Positions 1 through 8,723 of a stretch of DNA of 44,297 nucleotides are shown here, in pieces. The position numbers and the translations under genes were made by a program. The stretch lies in assembly GCF_020179405.1 (NCBI RefSeq), contig NZ_JAICBZ010000028.1, positions 1 to 44,297 on the forward strand. Reading direction: 5' to 3'. Source of the DNA: Xinfangfangia pollutisoli. Its GTDB lineage: Bacteria > Pseudomonadota > Alphaproteobacteria > Rhodobacterales > Rhodobacteraceae. The notes beneath the pieces are model-generated. The model did not search any database, was not told where the DNA came from, and was given only the letters and a program-made list of their open reading frames with translations. Position 1 is the first letter of the stretch. Every line of letters begins with the position of its first letter.

Positions 1-7
1 TTCTCAT
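1..7 (-). CDS. Start of a gene running off the left edge
   Basis: On the minus strand an ATG at 7-5 is preceded by a strong ribosome binding site (GAGGAG, about seven bases upstream). Only the start codon and one further base pair of codons are visible, so nothing can be said about the product. A TAGAAT box at 43-38 could be its -10 element. It lies in the same direction as the operon ending at 212, but a 205-bp gap separates them, so it may be a separate unit. Confidence 0.35.
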
Positions 8-211
8 TCGAATCTCCTCAGCTCACGCTACGAGAAAATTCTACTTATGCAGCCCCTTAACCATGGGGAGGATTACCACGGGCGCGGCGGGTCTCGCGGT
101 TCTTCCGCTTCGCCTCGATTGGCGCGCGCAGGGTCGCGTGGCGCAAAGACATTCCTTGGCTCGCAGAAAGCCCGACGCTGCCGGCCGACCGAACGTGACC
201 GACGCAGCCGC

Positions 212-1123
212 TTACCGCTCCGGCATCGGATAATCATCGGCGTTCACGACCCAGCCGGGCTTCATCGAGAAGTCCAGCCTCGGCGGGGCGAAGATGTCGA
301 CAAGCTGGTTCAGCCCCTCGCCCTCGGCCGTCGTTGTGTGGATCGCGGGCGGCGGGATCACGCAGATCGAGGGGGCACCGACCGTCAGATGCTCGTCCTC
401 GCGCCAGAGGTTCATGTTGGTTGTCCAGGGCCAGCGCAGGTGATGGGTGAACTGGCCGTCCAAGGCCAGCGAGCATTGCTCGAAATCTTCATGATGGTGG
501 GGCGAGACCTGGTCGCGGGCGCGGGGGCCGTTTCGCGGGATGAGGAAGTTGATCATCAACGTGGTGCAACGGTAGATCCGCCCAAAGCGCGAGGGATCCT
601 CGGGCACGTCCAGCGTATACCATTTCAGCCGCAATCCGCCCGGCGGCTCGGGCCAGGGCTGAAAGGGCGGTACGGTGGGATGCGTCCCATGGAAGGCCGC
701 GGCATTCGACGACAGCGCCACCAGATCCTCGGCCCGCGGCGAGAAAATCCGGGTGATGCGGCCCTTCGCGACCATGCGGATCTCGCTGTCCCCGGGGGGT
801 ACGAAGACGATGGAGAAACCCGGGATTTCGACCGTGCCCTCGGCGGTGGTGACGGTGATCCCGACCTCTCTGTCCGGCAGGATGATCGCATATTCGTCGG
901 GCTGGCCGGTCCGCGAGAAGATCGCCCCCGCTTCGGCCTCGCTCTGCGCGACGATGAAGTTCTGCCCGCGCGCGATCCAGGTCTTGTGGTCGGGGCCAGC
1001 CTCCTGCGGTGGGGTGCCGTAAAACAGCGCCACTTGCGAGCCGAAATAGCCGCCGGGTGGCGGGGCGGCGGTGGATTTGGCCGCGGTGGCAAGCGTCGAT
1101 CGCGGATCGTTGGCGGTATACAT
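212..1123 (-). CDS. Double-cupin domain protein
   Basis: A 303-residue protein that looks like a bicupin: an N-terminal beta-rich half and a C-terminal half with the histidine-rich segment SPHHHEDFEQ and a later AIHTT, which together fit the metal-binding residues of a cupin. Cupins with such ligands are often dioxygenases, isomerases or small-molecule binding proteins; the substrate is not evident. There is no signal peptide, so it should be cytoplasmic. The start at 1123 is chosen because AAGGAG lies seven bases upstream. It is the last gene of the minus-strand transporter operon, 38 bp after the beta-keto acid cleavage enzyme, which suggests a role in breaking down the same substrate. Confidence 0.8.
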   Translation of the reverse strand: MYTANDPRSTLATAAKSTAAPPPGGYFGSQVALFYGTPPQEAGPDHKTWIARGQNFIVAQSEAEAGAIFSRTGQPDEYAIILPDREVGITVTTAEGTVEIPGFSIVFVPPGDSEIRMVAKGRITRIFSPRAEDLVALSSNAAAFHGTHPTVPPFQPWPEPPGGLRLKWYTLDVPEDPSRFGRIYRCTTLMINFLIPRNGPRARDQVSPHHHEDFEQCSLALDGQFTHHLRWPWTTNMNLWREDEHLTVGAPSICVIPPPAIHTTTAEGEGLNQLVDIFAPPRLDFSMKPGWVVNADDYPMPER

Positions 1124-1161
1124 CGGATCACTCCTTGGCGATGGTCGTGGATGGGCGCCGG

Positions 1162-2049
1162 TCAGCGCGGCGCGGATTTCTTCAGGCCCAGGATCTCGCG
1201 CGCCTCGCCCGCGGTGGCGGGCCGTCCGCCCAAGTCGCGCAGGATCCGCACGGCCTTCTGCACAAGGACGGTGTTGCTTTCGGCCAGCACGCCCTTTTCC
1301 AGATAGATGCTGTCCTCCAGCCCCACGCGGACATGCCCGCCCAGAAGCCAGGACTGCGCCAGCATCGGAAACGCCCAGCGGCCCACGCCGAACGCCGCCC
1401 AATGCGCGTTTGGCGGCAGGAGCGAGCGGAGATAGATCAGCGTCTCGGGCGTCGCGATGGCACCGTAACGCACGCCCAGGACGATCTGGAACAGCGCAGG
1501 CGTGTCGATCAGCCCTTCGCGGATGAGGTGATTGGCCAATTGCAGGTCGCCGCTGTCGAAGACCTCGATCTCGGGCCGGGTGCCCGCGCTGCGGATCGCC
1601 TCGGCCATGATGGCGATGTTTTCGGGCGTATTGATCACCACGGAATCGCCGGAATACATGGTGTTGAAATCCAGGCTGCAGATCTCGGGGCGCAGGGCGA
1701 CGACATGCTCCACCCGCCGTTCGGGCCGCATCAGCGTGGTGCCGGGGGCGGCCACGGCGGGATCGGCCTTGCTGGGGATGAAGCGTTGCCCGGGGCCGGT
1801 GGTCAGGTTGATGATCACGTCGGTATCGGCTGCGCGGATCCGCTCCACCACCTCGCGGTAAAGCGCAAGGGACATGCTGGGGCGGCCATCGGGTTCGCGC
1901 ACATGGATATGCACGATGGATGCGCCCGCAACGGCGGCGTCCAGACACGCCCGCGCGATCTGTTCCGGCGTCACCGGCAGATGGGGCGTTTGCGCGCGCG
2001 TGGTGATGTTGCCTGTGACGGCGCAGCTGAGGATCGTGGGTTGGGACAT
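1162..2049 (-). CDS. Beta-keto acid cleavage enzyme (BKACE, DUF849/Kce family)
   Basis: A 295-residue TIM-barrel protein of the family that includes 3-keto-5-aminohexanoate cleavage enzyme. These zinc enzymes condense a beta-keto acid with acetyl-CoA to give acetoacetate and a new acyl-CoA. The family zinc ligands are visible: H47 and H49 in HIHVREPDG and E245 in RVGLEDSIY. Length is normal. The start at 2049 (MSQPT) has GGAAAG seven bases upstream; an in-frame ATG at 2064 is less well placed. The gene follows tctA of set 1 after a 101-bp spacer that contains a palindromic operator-like site. It probably acts on a keto acid made from the imported substrate. Substrate is unknown. Confidence 0.88.
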   Translation of the reverse strand: MSQPTILSCAVTGNITTRAQTPHLPVTPEQIARACLDAAVAGASIVHIHVREPDGRPSMSLALYREVVERIRAADTDVIINLTTGPGQRFIPSKADPAVAAPGTTLMRPERRVEHVVALRPEICSLDFNTMYSGDSVVINTPENIAIMAEAIRSAGTRPEIEVFDSGDLQLANHLIREGLIDTPALFQIVLGVRYGAIATPETLIYLRSLLPPNAHWAAFGVGRWAFPMLAQSWLLGGHVRVGLEDSIYLEKGVLAESNTVLVQKAVRILRDLGGRPATAGEAREILGLKKSAPR

Positions 2050-2127
2050 GTCATGGCTTTCCGGCATCAGCCTTCGGCAAGAGAAGGCCATCGCGGAGCG
2101 ACGCTTCGCAAACGGCGCATGGGTGCA

Positions 2128-2142
2128 TTTCGCAGACTGAAA
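2128..2142. promoter_or_regulatory. IclR-type operator, copy a
   Basis: TTTCGCAGACTGAAA lies between the end of tctA (set 1) and the start of the beta-keto acid cleavage enzyme gene. It matches the motif TTYC-N7-GRAA found at eleven other spacers in this block. Confidence 0.45.
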
Positions 2143-2150
2143 CCGCGGGT

Positions 2151-3656
2151 TCAGGCCTCTTCGGTAAAGGCCTCGGCCCGTCCCCGGCGCAGCTGCGGCA
2201 CGACCACCAGCAGGCACAGCAGGAACGCAAGCCCCAGCATCGCCAGCGACATCGGCCTTTGCCAGAAGATCGCCGGATCGCCTTGCGACAGCAGCAGCGC
2301 CCGGCGGAAATGTTCCTCCATCATCGGGCCAAGGATGAAGCCCAGCAGCAACGGGGCCGCCTCGGCCCGCATGCGCCAGAACAGGCAGCCCAGCAGCGTG
2401 AATCCTGCGGCGAACCAGATGGGCAGGGTGCTGTTGCCGATCGAGTAAAGGCCAACGCAGCAGACGGTCAGGATCACGGGATAGAGGATCCAGTAGGACA
2501 CCCGGATCAGCCGGATCCACAGCGGGATCAGCGGCAGGTTCAGGATGACCAGCATCGCGTTGCCGACCCACATGCTGGCGATCAGGCCCCAGAACACTTC
2601 GGGATTCGAGACCATGACGAAGGGGCCGGGGGCGATATTGTGAACCATCAGCGCGCCGATCATCAGCGCCATGACGCCGTTGGACGGGATGCCCAGCGTC
2701 AGCATCGGGATGAACGAGGTCTGCGCACCGGCATTGTTCGCAGCCTCCGGCCCCGCCAGCCCGGCGATGGCGCCGTGGCCGAAGGTCTCGGGCCGTTTCG
2801 ACAGCCGCTTTTCCAGCGCATAGGAGGCGAAGGAGGACATCATCGCCCCGCCGCCCGGCAGCAGCCCCATGAATGCGCCAAGCGCGGTGCCGCGGATCAC
2901 CGGCAGCGCCGCTTCCGCCGCCTCGGCCTTTGTGATCCAGAGGTTGGTCAGGCTGGGCGCCATGACGTCGCGCGTCTGGTCGCGGCGGATGTTCATCACC
3001 ACATCCGTAAAGGCGAAAAGCCCCATGGCGATTGCGACGAACTCGATCCCCTCGGTCAGCGAGAAGTAACCGAACGTGAAGCGATAGGCGCCGCTGTTCA
3101 CATCCGCGCCCACAAGGCCCAGGATCAGCCCGGTCAGCACCATGGCCACGCCCTTCAGGAAGGACCCGTGCGCAAGAAGCGTCGCGGCGGTCAGGCCCAG
3201 CACCATCAGCGCGAAATACTCGACGGGACCGAACAGGAACCCCACCCCGGCCAGAAGGGGCGAGAAACCCGCGATCAGGACGGTGGCAACGGTGCCTGCG
3301 AAGAACGACCCCAGGGCCGCGATGGCCAGGGCGGCACCTGCCCGGCCCTTGCGGGCCATCTGGTGCCCGTCAAGGCAGGTGACGATCGACGAGGACTCTC
3401 CGGGCAGGTTCACCAGGATTGCGGTGGTCGAGCCGCCATATTGCGCGCCGTAATAGATCCCGGCGATCATGATCAATCCGGTCACCGGCGCCAGCGTATA
3501 GGTCAGCGGCAGAAGCATCGCGATGGTGGCAAGCGGGCCCAGGCCCGGCAGGATGCCGATGGCCGTGCCGACCATGACGCCGATCAGGCAGAAGGCCAGG
3601 TTGGTCAGCGACAGGGCCGAGTGGAAACCGATCAGAAGGTTGTCAAACAGCTCCAT
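2151..3656 (-). CDS. tctA: TTT transporter large membrane subunit TctA (set 1)
   Basis: A 501-residue multi-span inner-membrane protein of the TctA family, the transport subunit of tripartite tricarboxylate transporters, which take up carboxylates using an ion gradient. Both internally related halves show the family signature: GILPGLGP at about 34-41 and GLLPGGGAM in the second half, followed by [20 protein letters not shown]. Length is typical (about 500). It starts 3 bp after tctB, so the two are translationally linked. Set 1 order on the minus strand is tctC, tctB, tctA, then the beta-keto acid cleavage enzyme and cupin. Confidence 0.95.
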   Translation of the reverse strand: MELFDNLLIGFHSALSLTNLAFCLIGVMVGTAIGILPGLGPLATIAMLLPLTYTLAPVTGLIMIAGIYYGAQYGGSTTAILVNLPGESSSIVTCLDGHQMARKGRAGAALAIAALGSFFAGTVATVLIAGFSPLLAGVGFLFGPVEYFALMVLGLTAATLLAHGSFLKGVAMVLTGLILGLVGADVNSGAYRFTFGYFSLTEGIEFVAIAMGLFAFTDVVMNIRRDQTRDVMAPSLTNLWITKAEAAEAALPVIRGTALGAFMGLLPGGGAMMSSFASYALEKRLSKRPETFGHGAIAGLAGPEAANNAGAQTSFIPMLTLGIPSNGVMALMIGALMVHNIAPGPFVMVSNPEVFWGLIASMWVGNAMLVILNLPLIPLWIRLIRVSYWILYPVILTVCCVGLYSIGNSTLPIWFAAGFTLLGCLFWRMRAEAAPLLLGFILGPMMEEHFRRALLLSQGDPAIFWQRPMSLAMLGLAFLLCLLVVVPQLRRGRAEAFTEEA

Positions 3657-3659
3657 GAT

Positions 3660-4136
3660 CTACCACCCGATCCAACGGCTCAGGGGGGGCGACAGCATCG
3701 GCAGGCTGACCCCCAGCCCCAGAACGAACACGAGGTAGCAGAAGACCACCAGCAGCACCGCCAACAGCGCCGCGCGGCGCAAGGCGAAGTCCGGCGAGGG
3801 GATCAAGACGGTGACGACCAGCGCAGGGACAGCGATCGCGAGACCGGCACATCGGACCAGCACGGCAAAGACAATCAGCGACAGGGTCAGGCCAAGGGCC
3901 GGGACCAGCGGCACCGCGCGCGCCGCATCGCCGGCCCGCAGCAGGCCGCGGGTCAGGATCGCCAGCCCAAGCGCAGACAGGCACAGGCCAAGGAGGAGCG
4001 GGAACATGCCCGGCCCCATCATGGCGAAAGATCCCAGATCATATTTCAGCGACAGCGCCGCCGTCAGTGCGCCGAAACCGGCGAAGAACAGGCCCGATTC
4101 CACATCGGCCCGGCGGGGGTTGAGCTTGGCATCCAT
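3660..4136 (-). CDS. tctB: TTT transporter small membrane subunit TctB (set 1)
   Basis: A 158-residue hydrophobic protein with about four membrane segments and the TctB hallmark GPGMFP at 41-46. TctB pairs with TctA in the inner membrane; its exact job is not settled for the family. It sits 67 bp downstream of tctC and 3 bp upstream of tctA. CCTCC on the plus strand just beyond the start (4142-4148) gives a usable GGAGG ribosome site. Confidence 0.92.
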   Translation of the reverse strand: MDAKLNPRRADVESGLFFAGFGALTAALSLKYDLGSFAMMGPGMFPLLLGLCLSALGLAILTRGLLRAGDAARAVPLVPALGLTLSLIVFAVLVRCAGLAIAVPALVVTVLIPSPDFALRRAALLAVLLVVFCYLVFVLGLGVSLPMLSPPLSRWIGW

Positions 4137-4203
4137 GCGCCGCGCCTCCTTTGAATTTCTCGTCCCCGCGGCGATCTGAACCGCCCCGGGGGGTCGCGGC
4201 AGA

Positions 4204-5172
4204 CTATTCCGGCCGAAGCCCGATGCTTTCGACGATGGATTTGTTGAAGGCCATCTGCGCGGTGATATAGGCCAAGGCCTCGTCGGGCGCGTTCACCACC
4301 GGGTTCACGTTCAGCGCCTTCAGCTTCTGCTGCACCTCCGGTTCGGCGAAGATCTCCTTCAGGGTCAGGTTCAGCTTCTCCACCACCTCGGGCGGGGTGC
4401 CTGCCGGCGCGATCAGGGCCAGCCAGGTGGTGAACTGATAGCCTTCGACCACGCCGCCGATGGGCGGCAGACCCTCGGCCCCGAACGGTTCGGTCCCGGT
4501 GGACCCGATCATGCTCAGCCGGCCGCTTTCAGCAAAGGGACGGACGGTTTCATAGCCGCTGAACACCATGTCCACGAAGCCGCCCGCCACGGCATTCAGG
4601 CTTTCGCCCGACCCCTTGAAGGGAATGTCCCGGATCTCGATCCCGGCGGCGGTGTTCAGAAGGCCAAGCGCAAGCTGAACGCTGGCGCCGCGCCCGGGCG
4701 TTCCCGCCGTCAGGACACCGGGATTGGCCTTGGCATAGTCCACCAGCCCCTTGATGTCGGTGAAGGGCAGCCCCTGCCGGATGCCCAGGACGAAGGGATA
4801 GTCGGTCAAGATCGTCACCGGGGCGAAGGCGGCGGGCGTCTCATAGGGCATCTGGGCGTAGATGTAGGGGTTGATCGACAGGGCCGAGGTCACCACCAGC
4901 AGCGTGTGCCCATCCGGCTCTGCCTCGGCCAGAAGCGCCGTGCCGATGATCGAGTTGCTGCCGGGGTGGTTCTCCTTGATCACCGGCTGGCCCAGCGCCT
5001 GCGCCAGCCGGTCGGCGAAGACATTGGCCACCGCATCCGTGCCCCCGCCCGGCGCATAGGGCAGGATCAGCGTGATCGGCTTGGAAGGATAATCCTCGGC
5101 CTGGGCATGGGCCGCCGATAAACCGAAGGCGGTGGCCAGAACGGCCAGTAGTCCGGTCGCGGTCTTGTTCAT
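4204..5172 (-). CDS. tctC: TTT periplasmic substrate receptor TctC/Bug (set 1)
   Basis: A 322-residue extracytoplasmic binding protein of the TctC/Bug family. A Sec signal peptide (hydrophobic stretch LLAVLATAFGLSAAHA) is followed by the mature start AEDYPSKP. The ligand-binding loop LPYAPGGGTDAVAN carries the conserved aspartate. Two adjacent ATG codons exist at 5175 and 5172; the second is preferred because AGGAGG lies five bases before it rather than two. It follows the SnoaL-like gene by 49 bp and precedes tctB, so the receptor belongs to the minus-strand operon. The ligand cannot be read from sequence; carboxylates are usual for the family. Confidence 0.94.
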   Translation of the reverse strand: MNKTATGLLAVLATAFGLSAAHAQAEDYPSKPITLILPYAPGGGTDAVANVFADRLAQALGQPVIKENHPGSNSIIGTALLAEAEPDGHTLLVVTSALSINPYIYAQMPYETPAAFAPVTILTDYPFVLGIRQGLPFTDIKGLVDYAKANPGVLTAGTPGRGASVQLALGLLNTAAGIEIRDIPFKGSGESLNAVAGGFVDMVFSGYETVRPFAESGRLSMIGSTGTEPFGAEGLPPIGGVVEGYQFTTWLALIAPAGTPPEVVEKLNLTLKEIFAEPEVQQKLKALNVNPVVNAPDEALAYITAQMAFNKSIVESIGLRPE

Positions 5173-5221
5173 CATTTCCTCCTCTTGGTGTCTGTTCCGG
5201 GACAGGCCGACCCTCCTCCGG

Positions 5222-5671
5222 TCAGCCGCGGAATGTGGTGGTGGGCACGCCGCCCTTGAACCAGGTCTCGAATTTGCGATGGCGGTAGCGCCAAATCCCG
5301 TCCGGACCGCGCAGGCTGGTGTCGGTCGCCAGCGCGATCTGGATCGGCGGGGCCGAAGGCAGGACGGGCTCGCCGTCCTGGGCGTGCAGCAAGAGATACC
5401 AGGTCGAGACCGCCTGATCCGCCGTGACGAATTCCGCACGGAAGTTCGTCACCGAATGCACGGCAACCCTGGCCCCGCGCGACAGGCGGTACGCATAGAA
5501 TTTGCGGATGTGTTCGCGCCCGGAATACGTCGTCTCGCTGGCCTCGAACACACCGTCCTCGGTGTAGAAATCAGCCGCGTTGCGCCCCCAGTTGGTATCG
5601 ACATCATGCCAGAAGTCGACCAGCCGCAGATGCAGCTCTTGCGTCAGTCTCAGCCTGTCTTCAGACCGCAT
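5222..5671 (-). CDS. SnoaL/NTF2-like protein
   Basis: A 149-residue protein with the features of the SnoaL-like NTF2 superfamily: an N-terminal helix region (HLRLVDFWHDVDTNW), a FYTEDGVFEASETTYSGRE segment matching the usual 'period of damage, then molecule' layout, and a long C-terminal sheet ending in WRYRHRKFETWF. Such proteins are small enzymes (isomerases, hydratases) or ligand binders. The start at 5671 is preceded by AAAGGA about eight bases upstream. It sits between the Asp-box protein and tctC of set 1, with an operator-like site (5746-5760) in front, so it may have its own promoter inside the operon. Confidence 0.8.
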   Translation of the reverse strand: MRSEDRLRLTQELHLRLVDFWHDVDTNWGRNAADFYTEDGVFEASETTYSGREHIRKFYAYRLSRGARVAVHSVTNFRAEFVTADQAVSTWYLLLHAQDGEPVLPSAPPIQIALATDTSLRGPDGIWRYRHRKFETWFKGGVPTTTFRG

Positions 5672-5745
5672 CAATCGTTCCTTTCGTCTTTCTCCCGCCG
5701 ACAGAAGCACGGCGCCCACGCCCGCGCCCGGGGGGGCCGGGCGAG

Positions 5746-5760
5746 TTTCTGCCTGCGAAA
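5746..5760. promoter_or_regulatory. IclR-type operator, copy b
   Basis: TTTCTGCCTGCGAAA lies in the 103-bp gap before the SnoaL-like gene. It differs from copy j (16836-16850) at one position. Confidence 0.5.
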
Positions 5761-5774
5761 TTGGTGGGATCGGC

Positions 5775-6911
5775 TCAGACCGAAAATTCGGTCGCCGCGA
5801 TGTGGCGGACACCGCCATTCGCCTGGATCGGGTCACGGGCGCAGTTCATGTAATAGACCGCCAGCACCCGCCCCGGGGCGATCTCGATCGCGCGCGGATA
5901 GCCCAGATCCCAGCTGCCGCCATCGTCGCGCAGGATCATCTCGCTGCCCCAGCTGGCGCCACCGTCGGGGCTCAGCCGGTAGCGGATCCCCTGCGGGGCC
6001 AGACGATAACCGTAAACGCAGAGGATGCGGCCGTCGGACAGTTCGACCAGATGCCCCGGCGCGCCCCAGTCGTTGACGCGGTTCAGGAAGGCGAAGGTCC
6101 GCCCCCCGTCGCGGCTTTCGAAAAGTTCCGTCCAGAACGCCCCGGTCGGGCTGCGCTGGCAGCGCAGCGCCATCAGGATGCGGCCGTCGCGCAACACGAG
6201 GGGGCGGGGATACATGTGGCGATGCGACCAGAAGCGCGGCGTTCCGCTGACCGGCGCGTCAACTTCATCATCCCATTGCGGCGGGGTGATGAAGGACAGG
6301 AAATTCCAGTCCTCGCCGTCCCAGCTGCCATAAAGCACCGGCCGGCGGCGCCAGGCATCCGCCGAAGCGGCGGTCATGGCGCAAAGCCACAGCCCATCGG
6401 CCCGCCGCGCCACCGACCCGTGTCCCGAGACCGAGGCCAGATTGAACATCGGCAGCCGCAACGGCTTGCGCCAGCTGCGCCCCCCATTGACCGAGATGCG
6501 CATCCAGGGGCGCGCGTCCGGGATCAGCAGCGCCGGGGCAGCGCCCGAGACCATCAGGATATCGGCATCCGGTTCGGGGTTCAGCGGTCTGTCATCGGGA
6601 TCGACCGGCAAAGCGAAGTCGGCAGGCTCGGGCGTCTCGAAGATCGGGGTCAGACTTGCGGGATTCCAGGTCTTGCCCCCGTCGGTGGAGCGGATCGAGA
6701 CCATGCGCCGCTTCCCCATGGTGATGATGTCATGGCTGATCCCTTCGCCACTGGCATAGCTGCAGCCGGCCTGCATGAAAGCCGCGACGATATCGCCGTT
6801 GGCAACCTGCCAGAGACCGCCCAGAAAGGGGTGGCTGGTGAAGGCATTCTCATCACGCAACACGATGCGATGCACGGCATCGGGCGCCAGGCGCGGCCTG
6901 TCCTCGATCAT
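5775..6911 (-). CDS. Asp-box (BNR/sialidase-like) beta-propeller protein
   Basis: A 378-residue protein with several Asp-box repeats: STDGGKTW at 75-82, then SVNGGRSW, SRDGGRTF and SPDGGASW. This spacing marks a sialidase-fold six-bladed propeller (exo-alpha-sialidase-like family). No signal peptide is visible, so it appears cytoplasmic, unlike secreted sialidases. Family members without a signal may hydrolyse or bind a small imported sugar acid or conjugate; the function here is unknown. The start at 6911 has GGAG about ten bases upstream. It is the first gene of the minus-strand set 1 operon and diverges from set 2 across a 251-bp region with two operator-like sites. Confidence 0.82.
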   Translation of the reverse strand: MIEDRPRLAPDAVHRIVLRDENAFTSHPFLGGLWQVANGDIVAAFMQAGCSYASGEGISHDIITMGKRRMVSIRSTDGGKTWNPASLTPIFETPEPADFALPVDPDDRPLNPEPDADILMVSGAAPALLIPDARPWMRISVNGGRSWRKPLRLPMFNLASVSGHGSVARRADGLWLCAMTAASADAWRRRPVLYGSWDGEDWNFLSFITPPQWDDEVDAPVSGTPRFWSHRHMYPRPLVLRDGRILMALRCQRSPTGAFWTELFESRDGGRTFAFLNRVNDWGAPGHLVELSDGRILCVYGYRLAPQGIRYRLSPDGGASWGSEMILRDDGGSWDLGYPRAIEIAPGRVLAVYYMNCARDPIQANGGVRHIAATEFSV

Positions 6912-7020
6912 CTGGATCCGTCTCCCTCGGGGCCGCAGTCTCGGGCCCGGCGGCCGATGCGGCAATGTCCCATCGGCTTAGAAACCCCATCTCCTTCGCA
7001 CAATTGATGGCTCGGAACGA

Positions 7021-7035
7021 TTTCAGTCCGCGAAA
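7021..7035. promoter_or_regulatory. IclR-type operator, copy c
   Basis: TTTCAGTCCGCGAAA lies in the divergent control region between the set 1 operon (start 6911) and tctC of set 2 (start 7163). It is paired with copy d, 57 bp away centre to centre. Confidence 0.5.
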
Positions 7036-7077
7036 CCCGTGGCAGAAGCGCCGGCCGCCGGCCTTCTTGCGGAACGG

Positions 7078-7092
7078 TTTCATCTGGTGAAA
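7078..7092. promoter_or_regulatory. IclR-type operator, copy d
   Basis: TTTCATCTGGTGAAA has five-base palindromic arms. It is in the same divergent region as copy c, about 70 bp before the set 2 tctC start. Confidence 0.5.
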
Positions 7093-7162
7093 ATGCTTCA
7101 GGCCTGCACCCTGCGGCGCCCCGCCAAGCCTATTGTCGGTCGCCACATGTCTGGAGGAGATC

Positions 7163-8167
7163 ATGTTGGACCCCAAGATTTTCCCGACCCGCCGCCGGTT
7201 CCTTGCCTCGCTCGGCGCGGCATCCGCCCTGTCGATGGCCCCGGCCCACCGCGCCCTTGCCGCCGGCTGGCCGGACCGTCCCGTCACCATCGTGGTGCCC
7301 TATGGCCCCGGCGCCAGCAATGACATCTTCGCGCGCAGCCTGGCGGACCTTCTGTCCAAGGATCTGGGGCAGCCCTTCGTGGTCGAGAACAGGCCCGGCG
7401 CCGGAGGCTTCACCGGCGCGCTGTCCGTGGTGAATGCGCCGGCGGATGGCTACCGCTTCCTTCTGATGCCGAACAGCATCGCCAGCTTCGACTCTGTCAT
7501 GGCGCTGGATCTTGATGCGACCGCCGATGTCACACCCGTCGCGCAACTGGCCACCGCGCCGGGCAGCATGGTTGTTTCTTCGGCCCTGCCGGCGAACACG
7601 GTGCAGGAGTTCATCGCCTTCGCCAATGGCCGGGAAGAGGATACGTTCTACGGCTATGTCGGTGTCGGCGCGACGCAGCACCAGCTGGCCGAGAAGTTCC
7701 GCAAGCTGACGGGTGTGAAGATGAAGGGCGTCAACTACCAGGGCTCGGCCGAGGTGACGACGGATCTTCTGGCCGGCCGGCTGCACGTTCAGTTCTCGAC
7801 CGTCTCGGCAGTGCGGGGCCAGGTCGAGGCGGGCGAATTGAAGATCCTGGCCTACACCAACGCCAGCTCCGCCCCCGGATCGCCGCCCGCGCCGACGATG
7901 GCCGAGGCGGGTGTGGCCGGGATGGCGGAGACGCAGGTCTGGTGGGGCATCTTCGGCCCGGCCGGGTTGCCCCCGGAGGTCGTCACCCCGATGAACGCGG
8001 CGGTCAATCGCGCGCTGGGGGATGCGGCCGTCATCGACACCTTCGCCAAGAACGGCGCCGTTCCCACCCCGCGCTCGCCTGAAGAATTCGCGGCGGCGAT
8101 CGGGTCTGCCGTCGCCTCGGCCAAGGAATTCGTCGAATTCACCGGGATCGTCCCCGGCGGCGGCTGA
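7163..8167 (+). CDS. tctC: TTT periplasmic substrate receptor TctC/Bug (set 2)
   Basis: A 334-residue TctC/Bug receptor. The N-terminus has a twin-arginine-like signal (TRRRFLAS at 9-16, then an alanine-rich stretch ending RALA), so this receptor may be exported folded by Tat rather than by Sec. The binding loop VPYGPGASNDIFAR keeps the conserved aspartate but has ASN where GG is common. The start at 7163 is chosen for GGAGGAG three to four bases upstream; a more upstream in-frame GTG/ATG at 7133-7148 would precede the ribosome site. It begins the plus-strand set 2 operon, tctC-tctB-tctA. Confidence 0.94.
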   Translation: MLDPKIFPTRRRFLASLGAASALSMAPAHRALAAGWPDRPVTIVVPYGPGASNDIFARSLADLLSKDLGQPFVVENRPGAGGFTGALSVVNAPADGYRFLLMPNSIASFDSVMALDLDATADVTPVAQLATAPGSMVVSSALPANTVQEFIAFANGREEDTFYGYVGVGATQHQLAEKFRKLTGVKMKGVNYQGSAEVTTDLLAGRLHVQFSTVSAVRGQVEAGELKILAYTNASSAPGSPPAPTMAEAGVAGMAETQVWWGIFGPAGLPPEVVTPMNAAVNRALGDAAVIDTFAKNGAVPTPRSPEEFAAAIGSAVASAKEFVEFTGIVPGGG

Positions 8168-8244
8168 GCGCGGCCCGAAAAAGACAAAGGCCGCGGCTGG
8201 TTCGCAGGGGCGGCGGCCCTTCACGACGCGCAGAAAGACAGGTC

Positions 8245-8715
8245 ATGCAGACAAACTCCAGGGATCTCTGCGCGGGGCTTTTGTTCCTGTGCATCGGTGG
8301 CTTCTTCGTGCTGGGCGCCTGGCTCGGGTTGCGGATCGGCACCACGCAGGCGACGGGGCCCGGCTTCTTTCCCGCCTATCTCGGCCTCGGCCTGTGCCTG
8401 TTGGGCGGGGTGATCATCTGGGGCGCCCTGCGCGGCACCGCGCTGACCCTGCGCGAGGGGATCGGACGTGTTCCCTGGCGCGGGGGCGGGCTTGTCCTTG
8501 CCGCGATCCTGTTCTTCGCGCTGGCGATCCAGCCGCTGGGGGCGCTGCCGGCCATCCTTGGCAGCACGATCCTGGCCGCCGTCGCGCCCGCGGATGCAAC
8601 CTGGAGGTCGGCGCTGCTGACCGCCGCCATCCTGACCGCCTTCTGCGTCGCGGTTTTCTTCTATGCGCTCGGGCTGCCCTATCCGCTGCTCGGCCCCTGG
8701 CTTTCGGGACGGTAG
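8245..8715 (+). CDS. tctB: TTT transporter small membrane subunit TctB (set 2)
   Basis: A 156-residue hydrophobic TctB protein with GPGFFP at 38-43 and about four membrane segments. It follows tctC after 77 bp, in which a weak GC-rich inverted repeat could reduce read-through and favour receptor over membrane subunits. It precedes tctA by 8 bp. The ribosome site is weak. Confidence 0.92.
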   Translation: MQTNSRDLCAGLLFLCIGGFFVLGAWLGLRIGTTQATGPGFFPAYLGLGLCLLGGVIIWGALRGTALTLREGIGRVPWRGGGLVLAAILFFALAIQPLGALPAILGSTILAAVAPADATWRSALLTAAILTAFCVAVFFYALGLPYPLLGPWLSGR

Positions 8716-8723
8716 GCGCCACC

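Noticed and set aside
2259-4154. A long open frame on the plus strand opposite tctA and tctB of set 1
   Set aside because: It is rich in Q, R, H and D with no domain pattern, and lies exactly opposite two well-supported genes; this is a high-GC shadow frame.
8189-8218. GC-rich inverted repeat between tctC and tctB of set 2 as an attenuator
   Set aside because: Only 6 bp of exact stem with a loop of about 18 bases; too weak to list as a feature in this GC-rich DNA.
8022-8723. A fused tctC/tctA-like longer protein in set 2
   Set aside because: The upstream extension of the TctA frame overlaps the tctC end and tctB in other frames and has no TctA similarity.
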